In this document: positions 18,103 to 31,534 of the stretch, piece after piece
Layout: each line of letters begins with the position of its first letter
How positions within the stretch are numbered: position 1 is the stretch's first letter
NCBI GenBank assembly: GCA_013697295.1
Contig: JACCXF010000005.1
Location: forward strand, 1 to 45,812
Reading direction: 5' to 3'
Length of the DNA stretch: 45,812 bases
From: Actinomycetota bacterium
Lineage (GTDB): Bacteria > Actinomycetota > CADDZG01 > WHSQ01
Translations under genes and position numbers: made by a program
Notes under the pieces: model-generated
Databases searched by the model: none
Seen by the model: only the letters and a program-made list of their open reading frames with translations
Told to the model about the DNA's origin: nothing

Positions 18103-19557
18103 GTGGACAGGAATCCGATCCCGATAAGGGCCGTGAGTGTCCTCGTGGTGTGCTTCATGATGCTCGCCTCCGCCTGCCAGACGGACTCCCCGGAAGGCGC
18201 CGACGGGCAGTCTCCTGCGCCGCAACAGCCATCGAACGCGGGTGCATCGAGCGCTCCCGGCGTCGACGAGGACGTCATCGAGGGTCTTCCGGATTTCGTG
18301 ACCGAGGGCATCGCCGCCCAGGTCGAACGCGAGCTAGCGCGCGCCGATATCGTGAGCCAGGCGCGCGAGAAGATCAAGCACTTCGTCTTCCTCGTCAAGG
18401 AGAACCGGACGTTCGATCATATGTTTGGCCGCTTCCCGGGGGCAGAGGGCGCTACCGAGGGCCTCACGTGCGACAACGAAACCGTTCCGCTTCGGAGGGC
18501 AGGAGACACGACCGTGAGTGTCGACCACTCTTTCGTTGCGGGGCTGACCGTGATCAACGGCGGACAGATGAATTGCTTCGACTCGATTCGCGCGGGCCAG
18601 GGCGAGCTGAACGCGTACGTTCAGTACCAAGAGGAAGACATCCCGAACTACTGGGAGTACGCGCGTAGGTTCACGCTCGCCGACCGATTCTTCAGTTCCG
18701 TCTACGGACCTACAACGGTCGAGCACATGTGGGTCATCTCGAGCCAGTCGGATCGCTTCGTCGATCTCCAACGACCGGATCAAGTGGGCACGGGAGAGCC
18801 GCGCGAGTTCTGCGAGGACGATCAAGAGCTCATGTGGTCATTCAAGAAGCTCACTGAGGAAGAGGAGGACGAGGCCTACCGCCTCGAGGAGATCCCGTCC
18901 ATCGTCGAACTGGTCAGCAGGTTCTGGATCGAACGGCCACCGTGTACGGACATCAGGATCCTTCCCGACATGCTCGAGGACCGGGGGATCTCCTGGAAGT
19001 ACTACTTCTCCGGCGCAGGCCCGATGCACGCGATGAAGATGATCCGCCATGTCAGGTTCGGTCCGATGTGGAAGAAGATCGTTCCGGCTTCGGACTTCAA
19101 GGCCGATCTCGCCGAGGGGCGGCTCCCGCGCGTCTCGTGGCTGATCCCACCGTGGACAGGCAGCGACCATCCCTCGGCTGCTGGGATCTGCCGCGGCGAG
19201 AACTGGACGGTCGAGTACCTCAACGCGCTCATGGCCAGTGACGCGTGGAAGAACACCGCAGTCGTGATGACGTGGGACGACTACGGCGGGTTCTACGATC
19301 ACGTGCCACCGCCACACGTCGACCTCTACGGGATGGGCCCACGCGTCCCGGCTATCGTCATCTCGCCGTGGGCGAAACCCGGCTACATAGACAAGCGGAC
19401 GTACGACTTCTCATCCGTGCTGCGAACGATCGAGGAGCTCCACGGTTTGGCTCCGATGACCGAGCGGGATGGCCGGGCGGCCCCGATGTTCGACGCGTTC
19501 GACTTCGAACAGGAGCCGCTGGATCCCCTGGTGCTCGACGAGCGTGATTGCCCGTGA
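18103..19557 (+). CDS. phosphoesterase / phospholipase C family lipoprotein
   Basis: Lipobox [29 protein letters not shown]...[19 protein letters not shown]...[18 protein letters not shown]...[15 protein letters not shown]. Confidence 0.9.
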   Translation: MDRNPIPIRAVSVLVVCFMMLASACQTDSPEGADGQSPAPQQPSNAGASSAPGVDEDVIEGLPDFVTEGIAAQVERELARADIVSQAREKIKHFVFLVKENRTFDHMFGRFPGAEGATEGLTCDNETVPLRRAGDTTVSVDHSFVAGLTVINGGQMNCFDSIRAGQGELNAYVQYQEEDIPNYWEYARRFTLADRFFSSVYGPTTVEHMWVISSQSDRFVDLQRPDQVGTGEPREFCEDDQELMWSFKKLTEEEEDEAYRLEEIPSIVELVSRFWIERPPCTDIRILPDMLEDRGISWKYYFSGAGPMHAMKMIRHVRFGPMWKKIVPASDFKADLAEGRLPRVSWLIPPWTGSDHPSAAGICRGENWTVEYLNALMASDAWKNTAVVMTWDDYGGFYDHVPPPHVDLYGMGPRVPAIVISPWAKPGYIDKRTYDFSSVLRTIEELHGLAPMTERDGRAAPMFDAFDFEQEPLDPLVLDERDCP

Positions 19558-19572
19558 GTCCGTCGAGCCGTC

Positions 19573-21624
19573 CTAGGGGCTGAACTTGAAAGCCGTGGCG
19601 GAGTGCGGGGGGAACGTGTACACGATGCTCTCGGGAGGTTGCTCCACCACCGATCTCTCGATGCTCACGCGATCCGGATCCTCTTCGGTGTTTATCGACA
19701 GGTAGCTGGGGCCCGTCAGGCTCCATAGCTCCAGGGCGCTAGCTGCATCCGTGCCGCGTGTCCTGACCTCCGCTTCGACCTCGGCCGAGCGATCGCGGTT
19801 GATGACGATGAGATAGAGGTTCCCCTCTTCGTCGACGCTCGAGACCGGCACAAGTGACGCTAGAGAGGTTCCTTCGAAGATCCGTTTCGTCGGATTGCCC
19901 GTGACCCAACTGTTGACCCTCGTGGGACCCATCATCGAGGTGAACATCCTGAAGATGCTCGAGGTCGCGCTGGGAACGAAGCATGGTTTGGGCCCGATCA
20001 CCGCCTGCTCGGCCTTGTGAACCCGGGTGAACCCCTCGGGCGGGTTCTCGGGATCGAAGTCGATCAACGTGTGTTTCTCGGCCATGGGGATCTCCAGCTC
20101 GATCCAGTCCCGCATGAGCAGACCGGTGTAGAGCGCCACGTCGAGGCTTTGCAGGTAGTGATCCGGCGGATCGTCGAGCTGACCGATACCTCGCTTCAGC
20201 CACGGAGCGGGACCGTACTCCGTGACGATGATCTCGATCTCCTCCGCCCGCTCCGCCCCCGCGTACTTGAGGATCTCGTCCTCCGTGTGCTGTAGCCACT
20301 TCAGCTGGTCCTTCGGGAGACGCATCATCAAGTCGTGGAGTTGACCCGGCCCCGCAGGCTTCTCGTTGAAGATCCCGTAGCTGTGAACGACGAGGAAGTC
20401 GTATGGGTACTGCGACCCCATGGTCGACAAGAACTCCGCGCTGTGGACGGCCGCGCCGATCCGGATGCTGGGATCGACCTCTTTCATCTCGGCGTAGAAG
20501 TCCACGAAACCCTCATGGGGGCCAGACGTGTACGCGGCGGTGATGCGCGCACCCTCAGGTGGGACGTTGCCGTGCTGCGCGTCGCCGAAAGAGATCTTGC
20601 CGGTGACCTCGTTCAGCTCGTAGACGTTCTCCCGCCCGGCGACAGCCAGGTTCTCGACCCTCGTCCAAGGTTCGCCGTCCACGAAGATCGTCGCGCTGTC
20701 CGGCTCGACCGGCGGGTAGCGGATGTAGAAGGTCTGCGATTTCGAGCCGTCGCTGACCTCGGCCCCCTCACGGTGGTCGGCGTAACCCGCCACCCGGTCC
20801 TCAGCGAACTCGGTGCTTCCGCCGAACGCGTACTTCTGAGCTTTCTCGAGAAAAGAGGAGTCGCTCCCGACCCAATACACCTTGTCGCCGCTGTTGAACT
20901 CGTTCCCGACCTCCCAGTAATGGATGCCGTACGGCTCGGGATGCCCGTTCTCCGCGCGCACCTCCGCCCAGTCGCGCCCGCCGTTCGAGTTCGCGCCCAC
21001 CGGACTGTTCATGTACTCGACCCAATCGGCGGCCTCGCGCGCGGTGCCGGTCCCGAAGTTCACCATCACGTTCCCTTCGGCCCCCGTCCGTTCGAGCAGG
21101 TCGCCGAATTCATCGGGTCCGTACTCGTTCGTGACCGGCTGCAACGCCCCGCCGTTCACGTTGGGTGTTCGATCCTGGGGGGGGCCGATCCCCCTTTTCC
21201 AGTGATAGGTGTTGGCGATGCGGCCACCCGGGAAGCGCACGGCGGAAAAGCCCGCCTCCTCGAAGTTGTTCAGGAAGCGAGGATAGAAGTCCCCGGAGGC
21301 CTCGTCCCAGATCCCGAACCCGCCGTACGGATACCGGTGATTGACGCCATAGATATGGGGGCTGATCGAACCGATGTCGGCGCCGGCATCCACCACAACC
21401 CGGGTCTCTGCCCCTCCCGAGGCTTCGAGCGGGGCCGGCTCGGTCGCCGTCTGCACAAGGGCGTGGTCGGCGGGGGCCTCGTGCGGGTCGCAGCCGGCGG
21501 AGCCGTCCGCTTCGGGCGAGCCCTCCCGACCTGCGGACCCTCCCGGTCCGGACCTTGAAGGCTCGCAAGCTGCGGCCAGCAGAGCCAGGGCCATACACAC
21601 ACCCGCCATTCCTCTACGCGACAC
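19573..21624 (-). CDS. lipoprotein glycoside hydrolase, GH51/alpha-L-arabinofuranosidase-like
   Basis: Lipobox ALLAAAC; GVNHRYPYGGFG...VRFPGGRIANTYHWKRGIGP...IHYWEVGNEFNSG (acid/base Glu)...EIIVTEYGPAP (nucleophile Glu). Confidence 0.75.
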   Translation of the reverse strand: MSRRGMAGVCMALALLAAACEPSRSGPGGSAGREGSPEADGSAGCDPHEAPADHALVQTATEPAPLEASGGAETRVVVDAGADIGSISPHIYGVNHRYPYGGFGIWDEASGDFYPRFLNNFEEAGFSAVRFPGGRIANTYHWKRGIGPPQDRTPNVNGGALQPVTNEYGPDEFGDLLERTGAEGNVMVNFGTGTAREAADWVEYMNSPVGANSNGGRDWAEVRAENGHPEPYGIHYWEVGNEFNSGDKVYWVGSDSSFLEKAQKYAFGGSTEFAEDRVAGYADHREGAEVSDGSKSQTFYIRYPPVEPDSATIFVDGEPWTRVENLAVAGRENVYELNEVTGKISFGDAQHGNVPPEGARITAAYTSGPHEGFVDFYAEMKEVDPSIRIGAAVHSAEFLSTMGSQYPYDFLVVHSYGIFNEKPAGPGQLHDLMMRLPKDQLKWLQHTEDEILKYAGAERAEEIEIIVTEYGPAPWLKRGIGQLDDPPDHYLQSLDVALYTGLLMRDWIELEIPMAEKHTLIDFDPENPPEGFTRVHKAEQAVIGPKPCFVPSATSSIFRMFTSMMGPTRVNSWVTGNPTKRIFEGTSLASLVPVSSVDEEGNLYLIVINRDRSAEVEAEVRTRGTDAASALELWSLTGPSYLSINTEEDPDRVSIERSVVEQPPESIVYTFPPHSATAFKFSP

Positions 21625-21753
21625 GCGCTCGGTTCACTCCTCTTCGTTGGTGGCTTTGATGTTGGTGACGATCGGGCCCACCTGCGTGCGCCGTGGGCCG
21701 CTGCCTGGAAGGCTAAGCTTCCCCGCAGTCAACCATAGGGGGATAACAAGCGC

Positions 21754-22782
21754 ATGAGTCGCGGGCTGGTTCTGGGCGGCGGCGGCCTGATCGGGATGGC
21801 CTATCACGCCGGTGCGCTGAAGGCCTTGGACGAGATGGGGTTGAACCCCTCGGGGGCCGACCTCGTCGTCGGGACCAGCGCGGGGGCGATCCTAGGCTCC
21901 TATCTCAGGAGCGGCTGGACGCCGCAAGACTTCTCCGACTACGCGCACGGCGTGCACCCAAATTCCGTGGCGGGCGATGACGAACAGGAAGACGAGGTGC
22001 GACGTCTCTTCTCGCCCTTGTACTCGTCACACCTCGACCGCGCTCGGAGGATGACGGGAGGCGCGTTCGCCGCCATCTCGTCGCGGGGCTACTTCCGGCC
22101 GGGAGCCGCAGGCCGCGTGCCATTGAACCTGCTCCGTAAGGCGTTCCCCTCCGGCATGTACTCGACGGAGGAGACTCGCGAACGCTTCCACAACGATCTC
22201 CCGGTCGAATGGCCGAAGCGTGACATCTTCCTCTGTGCAGTCGACCTGTACTCGGGGGCGCGAGTGCCCTTCGGCCGTAAGGGTGCGCCGAAGGCCAGCT
22301 TTCCTGATGCGGTTCTCGCATCCACCGCGATCCCGGGCGTCTTCCCGCCCGTGAAGATCGGCGATCGTCAGTACGTTGACGGCGGGGCCTTCAGCGCCAC
22401 CTCGCTCGATCTGGCGGTCGAAGCCGGCTGCGACAAGATCCTGTGCATCGCGCCGCTCGGCTACCGCACGGATGAAACCCTTCTGACGCGCGACCCGAGG
22501 ATGTGGCCACCGATGCTGATCCGGTCTCTCTTCGCACGCGCCTTGAAGCGCGAAGTGACTCAGGCGCGCGGTCTGGGGATCGATGTCTTCGTGATCCGTC
22601 CGTGGTTGACGGAGCTGAAACAGCATGGAACGAACTCCATGCGCCATCACGATCGCGCCGCCGTCGTCGAGTCCTCCCGGACTGGAACCATCCGCTTGCT
22701 GGAAGATCACCTCGACCATCCCGTGATCAAGGACCTCGCGCGTGCAAACCAGAGGGTAGCGAAAAAGGCGAGGGGCGTCTGA
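21754..22782 (+). CDS. patatin-like phospholipase
   Basis: GLVLGGGGLIGMAYHAGALKAL, VVGTSAGAILGSYL (GxSxG), YVDGGAFSATSLDLA. Confidence 0.92.
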   Translation: MSRGLVLGGGGLIGMAYHAGALKALDEMGLNPSGADLVVGTSAGAILGSYLRSGWTPQDFSDYAHGVHPNSVAGDDEQEDEVRRLFSPLYSSHLDRARRMTGGAFAAISSRGYFRPGAAGRVPLNLLRKAFPSGMYSTEETRERFHNDLPVEWPKRDIFLCAVDLYSGARVPFGRKGAPKASFPDAVLASTAIPGVFPPVKIGDRQYVDGGAFSATSLDLAVEAGCDKILCIAPLGYRTDETLLTRDPRMWPPMLIRSLFARALKREVTQARGLGIDVFVIRPWLTELKQHGTNSMRHHDRAAVVESSRTGTIRLLEDHLDHPVIKDLARANQRVAKKARGV

Positions 22783-24437
22783 TGGGCGCGCTATCCACCG
22801 CAGGCGATGGTCTGAAGCAGATCGGGCAGTTCCTTCATCCACGCACCATCGTGCAACTGCGTAAAGCCAATGCGCTTGCACCTAAGAACTCGATCGCGAT
22901 GCTGCTCTCGCTCCCGTGGTTGATCGGCAGAGGTCCGTCGCTCGGGATCATCACGCAGATGCACGGGTTCTCGCTCGCTCGAAAAGCTGCCCTGCACGAC
23001 CGCGATGGGTGTCTCACCTGGGGCGAGCTCGATAAGCGGGCGAATCAAGCCGGTCACATGCTGGAAGAGCTGGGCGTGAAGGGCGGCGACCGCGTTGCCA
23101 TGCTATTGCGGAACGGGCGCGAGATCGTCGAGACGACGCTCGGGGCGCAGAAGCTCGGAATGGTCGCGTGCCCTCTCAACACCTGGGCCAAGCCCAAGGA
23201 ACTGAGGTTCACGCTCAGCGAGGCGAAGGCAAGTGTTCTGATCTACGACACGAAGCACTCGGATCAGGTCGAGGAGTGCGCTCCCGAGGGCCTGGCCCTC
23301 GTCTACGTGGGGAACGAGGATGACGCAGTTGCGAACTCCTACTCCTACGCGGAGTTGCTGAGCGACCAATCGGTCAATCCACCTCCGTTCCTCACCAGGG
23401 AGGCGCAGAAACCTAAGGTCGTGATCCATACCTCCGGCACGACCGGCACCCCGAAGGGGGCGTCCCGAAACTCATCCGCAGCCGGAGTCGGCGCGTTGGC
23501 CAACCTGCTCAGCGTTGTTCCCTACAGTCGCGACGACATCATCGTTCTTCCGGCGCCCATGTTCCATTCATTCGGTCTCGCGACCTTCACCTTCGGCACT
23601 GCGTTGGGAGCGACGTTCGTGATGCCCGAACAGTTCGACCCGGAGGGAACCTTGCGCGCGATCGAAGAGCACGGGGCGACCGCATGCTCGCTGGTGCCGG
23701 TCATGATCAAGCGCATCCTGACTCTGGATGACGAGATCAAGTCTCGTTACGACCTTTCGAGTCTCCGAGTCGTGATGGCGAGTGGTTCTGCGATGTCAAC
23801 GGAGATGCGCAGAGCGGCGACGGAATTGTTCGGCGACGTCCTGTATGACCTGTACGGCTCGACAGAGGTTGGGTGGGTGGCCATCGCCCGGCCCCAGGAC
23901 ATGCTCGATCATCCCGGCACCGTCGGCAAACCTGTTCCCGGGATAAAGGTGGCGATCTTCAACGAAGATGGCGACCGAATCGGCCCCGGCGAGATCGGCG
24001 AGATCTACATCAAGAGTGATGTGATGTTCGAGGGTTACACGTCGGGCGATTCGAAAGAGGTGCGCGACGGATACATGACGATCGGCGACCTCGGTTACGT
24101 CGATGAGGGGGGATTCCTATTCATCGAGGGGCGGGCTGACGACATGGTTGTCGTTGGGGGAGAGAACATCTACCCCGTCGAGATCGAAGAGACCCTCGAC
24201 GACATGGACGGAGTCGAGGATGTCGCGGTGATGGGTGTTCCGGATGACGAATACGGCGAGGTGCTCGGCGCTTTCGTCGTCGGCACGGTAAAGGCCGAAG
24301 ACGTCAAGAAGTACTGCAAGGATCAGCTCGCGTCGTACAAGGTTCCGAAGCGTGTGGAGATCCTGGACGAGCTGCCCCGGACCTCCACCGGCAAGGTGCT
24401 GAAGCGCGAGTTGATCGAGCAGGTCGAAGAGGGCTAG
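22782..24437 (+). CDS. AMP-dependent acyl-CoA synthetase/ligase
   Basis: VIHTSGTTGTPKGASRNSS, YDLYGSTEVGWVA, GYMTIGDLGYVDEGGFLFIEGRADDMVVVGGENIYPVEIE, TSTGKVLKREL. Confidence 0.93.
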   Translation: MGALSTAGDGLKQIGQFLHPRTIVQLRKANALAPKNSIAMLLSLPWLIGRGPSLGIITQMHGFSLARKAALHDRDGCLTWGELDKRANQAGHMLEELGVKGGDRVAMLLRNGREIVETTLGAQKLGMVACPLNTWAKPKELRFTLSEAKASVLIYDTKHSDQVEECAPEGLALVYVGNEDDAVANSYSYAELLSDQSVNPPPFLTREAQKPKVVIHTSGTTGTPKGASRNSSAAGVGALANLLSVVPYSRDDIIVLPAPMFHSFGLATFTFGTALGATFVMPEQFDPEGTLRAIEEHGATACSLVPVMIKRILTLDDEIKSRYDLSSLRVVMASGSAMSTEMRRAATELFGDVLYDLYGSTEVGWVAIARPQDMLDHPGTVGKPVPGIKVAIFNEDGDRIGPGEIGEIYIKSDVMFEGYTSGDSKEVRDGYMTIGDLGYVDEGGFLFIEGRADDMVVVGGENIYPVEIEETLDDMDGVEDVAVMGVPDDEYGEVLGAFVVGTVKAEDVKKYCKDQLASYKVPKRVEILDELPRTSTGKVLKRELIEQVEEG

Positions 24438-25244
24438 ATGCCGCAGTTCAATCTCGACGGTTTCTCGATCTCATACGAGCAGCGGGGCCGAAAAAGGGGC
24501 GCCGCCGAGCGGCCGCTGGTCCTGATCCACGGCCTTCTGTTGCCCCGAGTTCATCACTACCCGCTGGCGGATGCGCTGGCCGAGCGAAACAACCGTGTGG
24601 TCTTGATCGACCTCTTGGGGCACGGTGAATCCGACAAGGCCGATCACTCGCGCTTTTATTCGATGGAACTCTTCGCCCAACAGGTGGTCGGTCTCATGGA
24701 TCATCTCGATCTCTCCGAGGCTGTCGTCGCGGGGACCTCTCTGGGGGCCAACGTGGCCCTCGAGGTTGTGGCTCATTCCCCTCAACGCGTGCGCGGGCTC
24801 ATCATCGAGATGCCGGTCTTGGAGCGGGCTGCGCCTGCGGCTGCTGCGATGTTCCTACCGCTCACGATCGCCTACGCCCAGATGCCCGTCGTGTTCAGGG
24901 CCCTACAACGGATCGGCGCCGTCGCACCGCGCGGCATGTCCGTTTACGGAGATGTACTCATCGACCTGCTGTCACGGGATCCGGAGCCCTCTGCCGCCGT
25001 ACTGCACGGATTGCTCACCGGCCGACTGGCCCCTCATCCGGCGGACCGCGAGAAGATGGAGCACCCTGCGCTGATCATCGGCCATGGTCGCGACCTGCTC
25101 CACCCGTTCTCCGACGCGGCCGCGCTGCATCGAGAACTCCGCAACTCAGAGCTCGTTCAGGCCAAGTCGTTCTTCGAACTGCGTTTCCCGCCGAACGGAT
25201 TGTCCGAACGGATCGCCGTGTGGCTGGACGAGGTGTGGGCATGA
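24438..25244 (+). CDS. alpha/beta hydrolase
   Basis: LVLIHGLLLPRVHHYPLADAL...DLLGHGESDK...VVAGTSLGANVALEV. Confidence 0.9.
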   Translation: MPQFNLDGFSISYEQRGRKRGAAERPLVLIHGLLLPRVHHYPLADALAERNNRVVLIDLLGHGESDKADHSRFYSMELFAQQVVGLMDHLDLSEAVVAGTSLGANVALEVVAHSPQRVRGLIIEMPVLERAAPAAAAMFLPLTIAYAQMPVVFRALQRIGAVAPRGMSVYGDVLIDLLSRDPEPSAAVLHGLLTGRLAPHPADREKMEHPALIIGHGRDLLHPFSDAAALHRELRNSELVQAKSFFELRFPPNGLSERIAVWLDEVWA

Positions 25245-25915
25245 CCTTCGGGATCGATGTCGTCTCTCCAGATCGGCATCCGGGCCACGCGGCGAGCGTC
25301 ATCGCGGAGGCGATCCCCCTGCAGGGCTCTCTGGTTCTAACGGGGGGCACCACCGCGCAGAGGATCTATCCGCGGCTGGCCGAGAAGAAGGCCTCTTGGG
25401 ACCCTCTGATCGTGCTCTTCTCCGACGAGCGCTGCGTGCCGCCCGACCACGGGGCGAGCAACTTCCGGATGGCGCGGACCCTCCTTCTGGACAGAGTCGG
25501 TGCTCCCAAGGTCCGCCGGATGCCCGGCGAAGATGACCCGGACGCTGCCGCCGCCCGGTACCACGCGGACATCGGTCCGGACGTGGACCTGGGCCTCGAC
25601 CTACTCCTGCTCGGGATGGGTGAGGACTGCCACATCGGAGCTATGTTCCCCGGTTCTCCCGCTCTCAACGAATGGCATCAGCTCTGCCGGGCCGTGGATC
25701 GACCGGACGGGATGAAGGGGTTGACGCTCACGCCCCCCGCGATGCTCTCGGCGAAGAAGATCCTGCTCCTGGTAACTGGCTCGGGTAAGTCGGATGCCGT
25801 TCGACGGGTGATCCAGAGCGACGAACCCGTCGCGGACTGCCCGGCCCGCCTTCTCGCGGATCATGCCGACGCCACATTCCTTCTCGACGAGCAGGCGGCG
25901 GCCCGACTCGCCTGA
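25241..25915 (+). CDS. 6-phosphogluconolactonase-like (SugarP_isomerase fold) protein
   Basis: SLVLTGGTTAQRIYPRL...VLFSDERCVPPDHGASNFRMA...LLLLGMGEDCHIGAMFPGSPAL; near-canonical Pgl signature. Confidence 0.8.
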   Translation: MTFGIDVVSPDRHPGHAASVIAEAIPLQGSLVLTGGTTAQRIYPRLAEKKASWDPLIVLFSDERCVPPDHGASNFRMARTLLLDRVGAPKVRRMPGEDDPDAAAARYHADIGPDVDLGLDLLLLGMGEDCHIGAMFPGSPALNEWHQLCRAVDRPDGMKGLTLTPPAMLSAKKILLLVTGSGKSDAVRRVIQSDEPVADCPARLLADHADATFLLDEQAAARLA

Positions 25916-25943
25916 TCGCCCCCCGGCCTCCTCGGCCCGCGGT

Positions 25944-25991
25944 GTTACGGATTGTTACGGGCGGGAAACGGCTGCGAAACACATCCGAAAC
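25944..25991 (+). promoter_or_regulatory. putative GlnR-type operator upstream of amtB
   Basis: GTTAC-n5-GTTAC-n6-GAAAC-n6-GAAAC-n6-GAAAC at 25944, 25954, 25965, 25976, 25987, ending about 50 bp upstream of the amtB ATG. Confidence 0.75.
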
Positions 25992-26041
25992 ACCCGCTCC
26001 ATTCAATCCAGGTAACAACCGCGTATCTGGAAGGAGCACAG

Positions 26042-30114
<4,073 letters not shown>

Positions 30115-30118
<4 letters not shown>

Positions 30119-31467
30119 GAACCTGCGTCGCTCCCGAGATCGGGCTCGGAGATCTGATTCACGAACTGTCGATCGAGGACGTGCTCGACCGCGCGGCCGG
30201 CGGCGAGCACCAGCTCGTCGGCTCCGCGGCGACCCGAGATGGTGAGTCCCACCGGCATCCTCGATGCGGTGAATCCGCACGGCAACGACAGCGACGGTAC
30301 GCCGGCGACGTTCATCGGGGCATTCCATCGCAGGTATGCGGACGAGGCGGGCAGCGCGCCGGCGGGCAGCTCGACCGTGGGCCTCGCGATCGAGGGTGGA
30401 GCGGCCGGAAGCGTCGGCGTCAACAAGAGATCGAAGTCCACCAGAGCCTCGTCCCACCGCCGGCGCACGCGCCCTCTGGCTGACGCAAGAGCGGCGAGCT
30501 CGCTCGGTCCGGCGCCGGCTCCCCAGCGCAAGAGCCGCAGGGTGGACGGCTGAAGATCATCCGCTCGCGTCTCGATCGCGTTCCCCATACGCGCAGCGGT
30601 AAGGGCCAGCAGATCGGAGACGCCCTTCACGGCATCCTCCAGCCCCTCCAACGACACCTCTTGCACCTGACCGTGCCGGCGGGAGAAAGCCGCGACCGCA
30701 TCCTCGACCGAGCCCCGCACGTCCTCGGCTGCGTCGTCGAAGAACGGGGTGTGAGCGACGGCGACGCGCGCGCCTTCGAAGGCCGGGATCTCGAGCCGTC
30801 GCCCCACCAGTACCGACAGGAGCAGCGCAACGTCCTCCACCGAGCGGGCCATCGGTCCAACATGGTCGTAGGGGCCTCCATCTCCCGTGTAGCCATCGGT
30901 GGGAACCAGCCCCCAGGTTGGCTTGAGCCCCACGATGCCGCAGCAGGCCGCCGGGCATCGGATCGATCCTCCGGCATCCGTGCCGAGAGCTCCTGCAACC
31001 AACGCGGCCCCAACGGCTGCGCCCGAGCCTCCGCTCGACCCTCCGGCGATCCGCGCAGGGTCCCACGGGTTGTGCACGGGGCCGAACGCGCTCACGGTCG
31101 AAGTCATGTCAAGGCACCACTCGTGCATGTTCGTGTAGCCCACGATCACCGCTCCCGCCGCCCGCAAGCGATCCAGCACCGTGGCGGTTCCGTCGAGCCA
31201 GGTAGGACGGAGGCGGGACCCAGCCGTCGGCGAGCGCCCGCCGTCGACGAACACGTCCTTGACCGCGATCGGGACGCCACCGAGCGGCCCACCGGCCCGG
31301 AGCGCCTCGTCCCCGGCCGAGGCACGGACTTCAATGAAGGTATTGAGCGTGGCGTCTAACGCGTCGATCCGCTCGAACGTTGCTTCGACGACCGCGGTGG
31401 GCTCGAACGTCCCGTCCTCGATAGCCGCCGCCAGAGCATTTAGGGGGAGCTCGTGGAGGGGCCTCAT
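30115..31467 (-). CDS. amidase (amidase signature family)
   Basis: GVPIAVKDVF..., AGGSSGGSGAAVGAALV...GTDAGGSIRCPAACCGIVGLKPTWG. Confidence 0.92.
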
Positions 31468-31534
31468 GGACGCTCATTCTTCACCAGCGAAGAGAACCGA
31501 ATGGTCTGGAGGAGATTGGGGTACACAGCTACGG

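Noticed and set aside
20335-21558. 407-aa plus-strand ORF
   Set aside because: Fully antisense to the GH51-like lipoprotein; Arg/Asp/Gly/Val-rich shadow composition typical of high-GC antisense frames, no recognisable domain.
31181-31534. 118-aa N-terminal extension of the Ser/Thr kinase ORF
   Set aside because: Antisense to the amidase gene and lacks kinase-like sequence; Met at 31535 gives a canonical kinase start.
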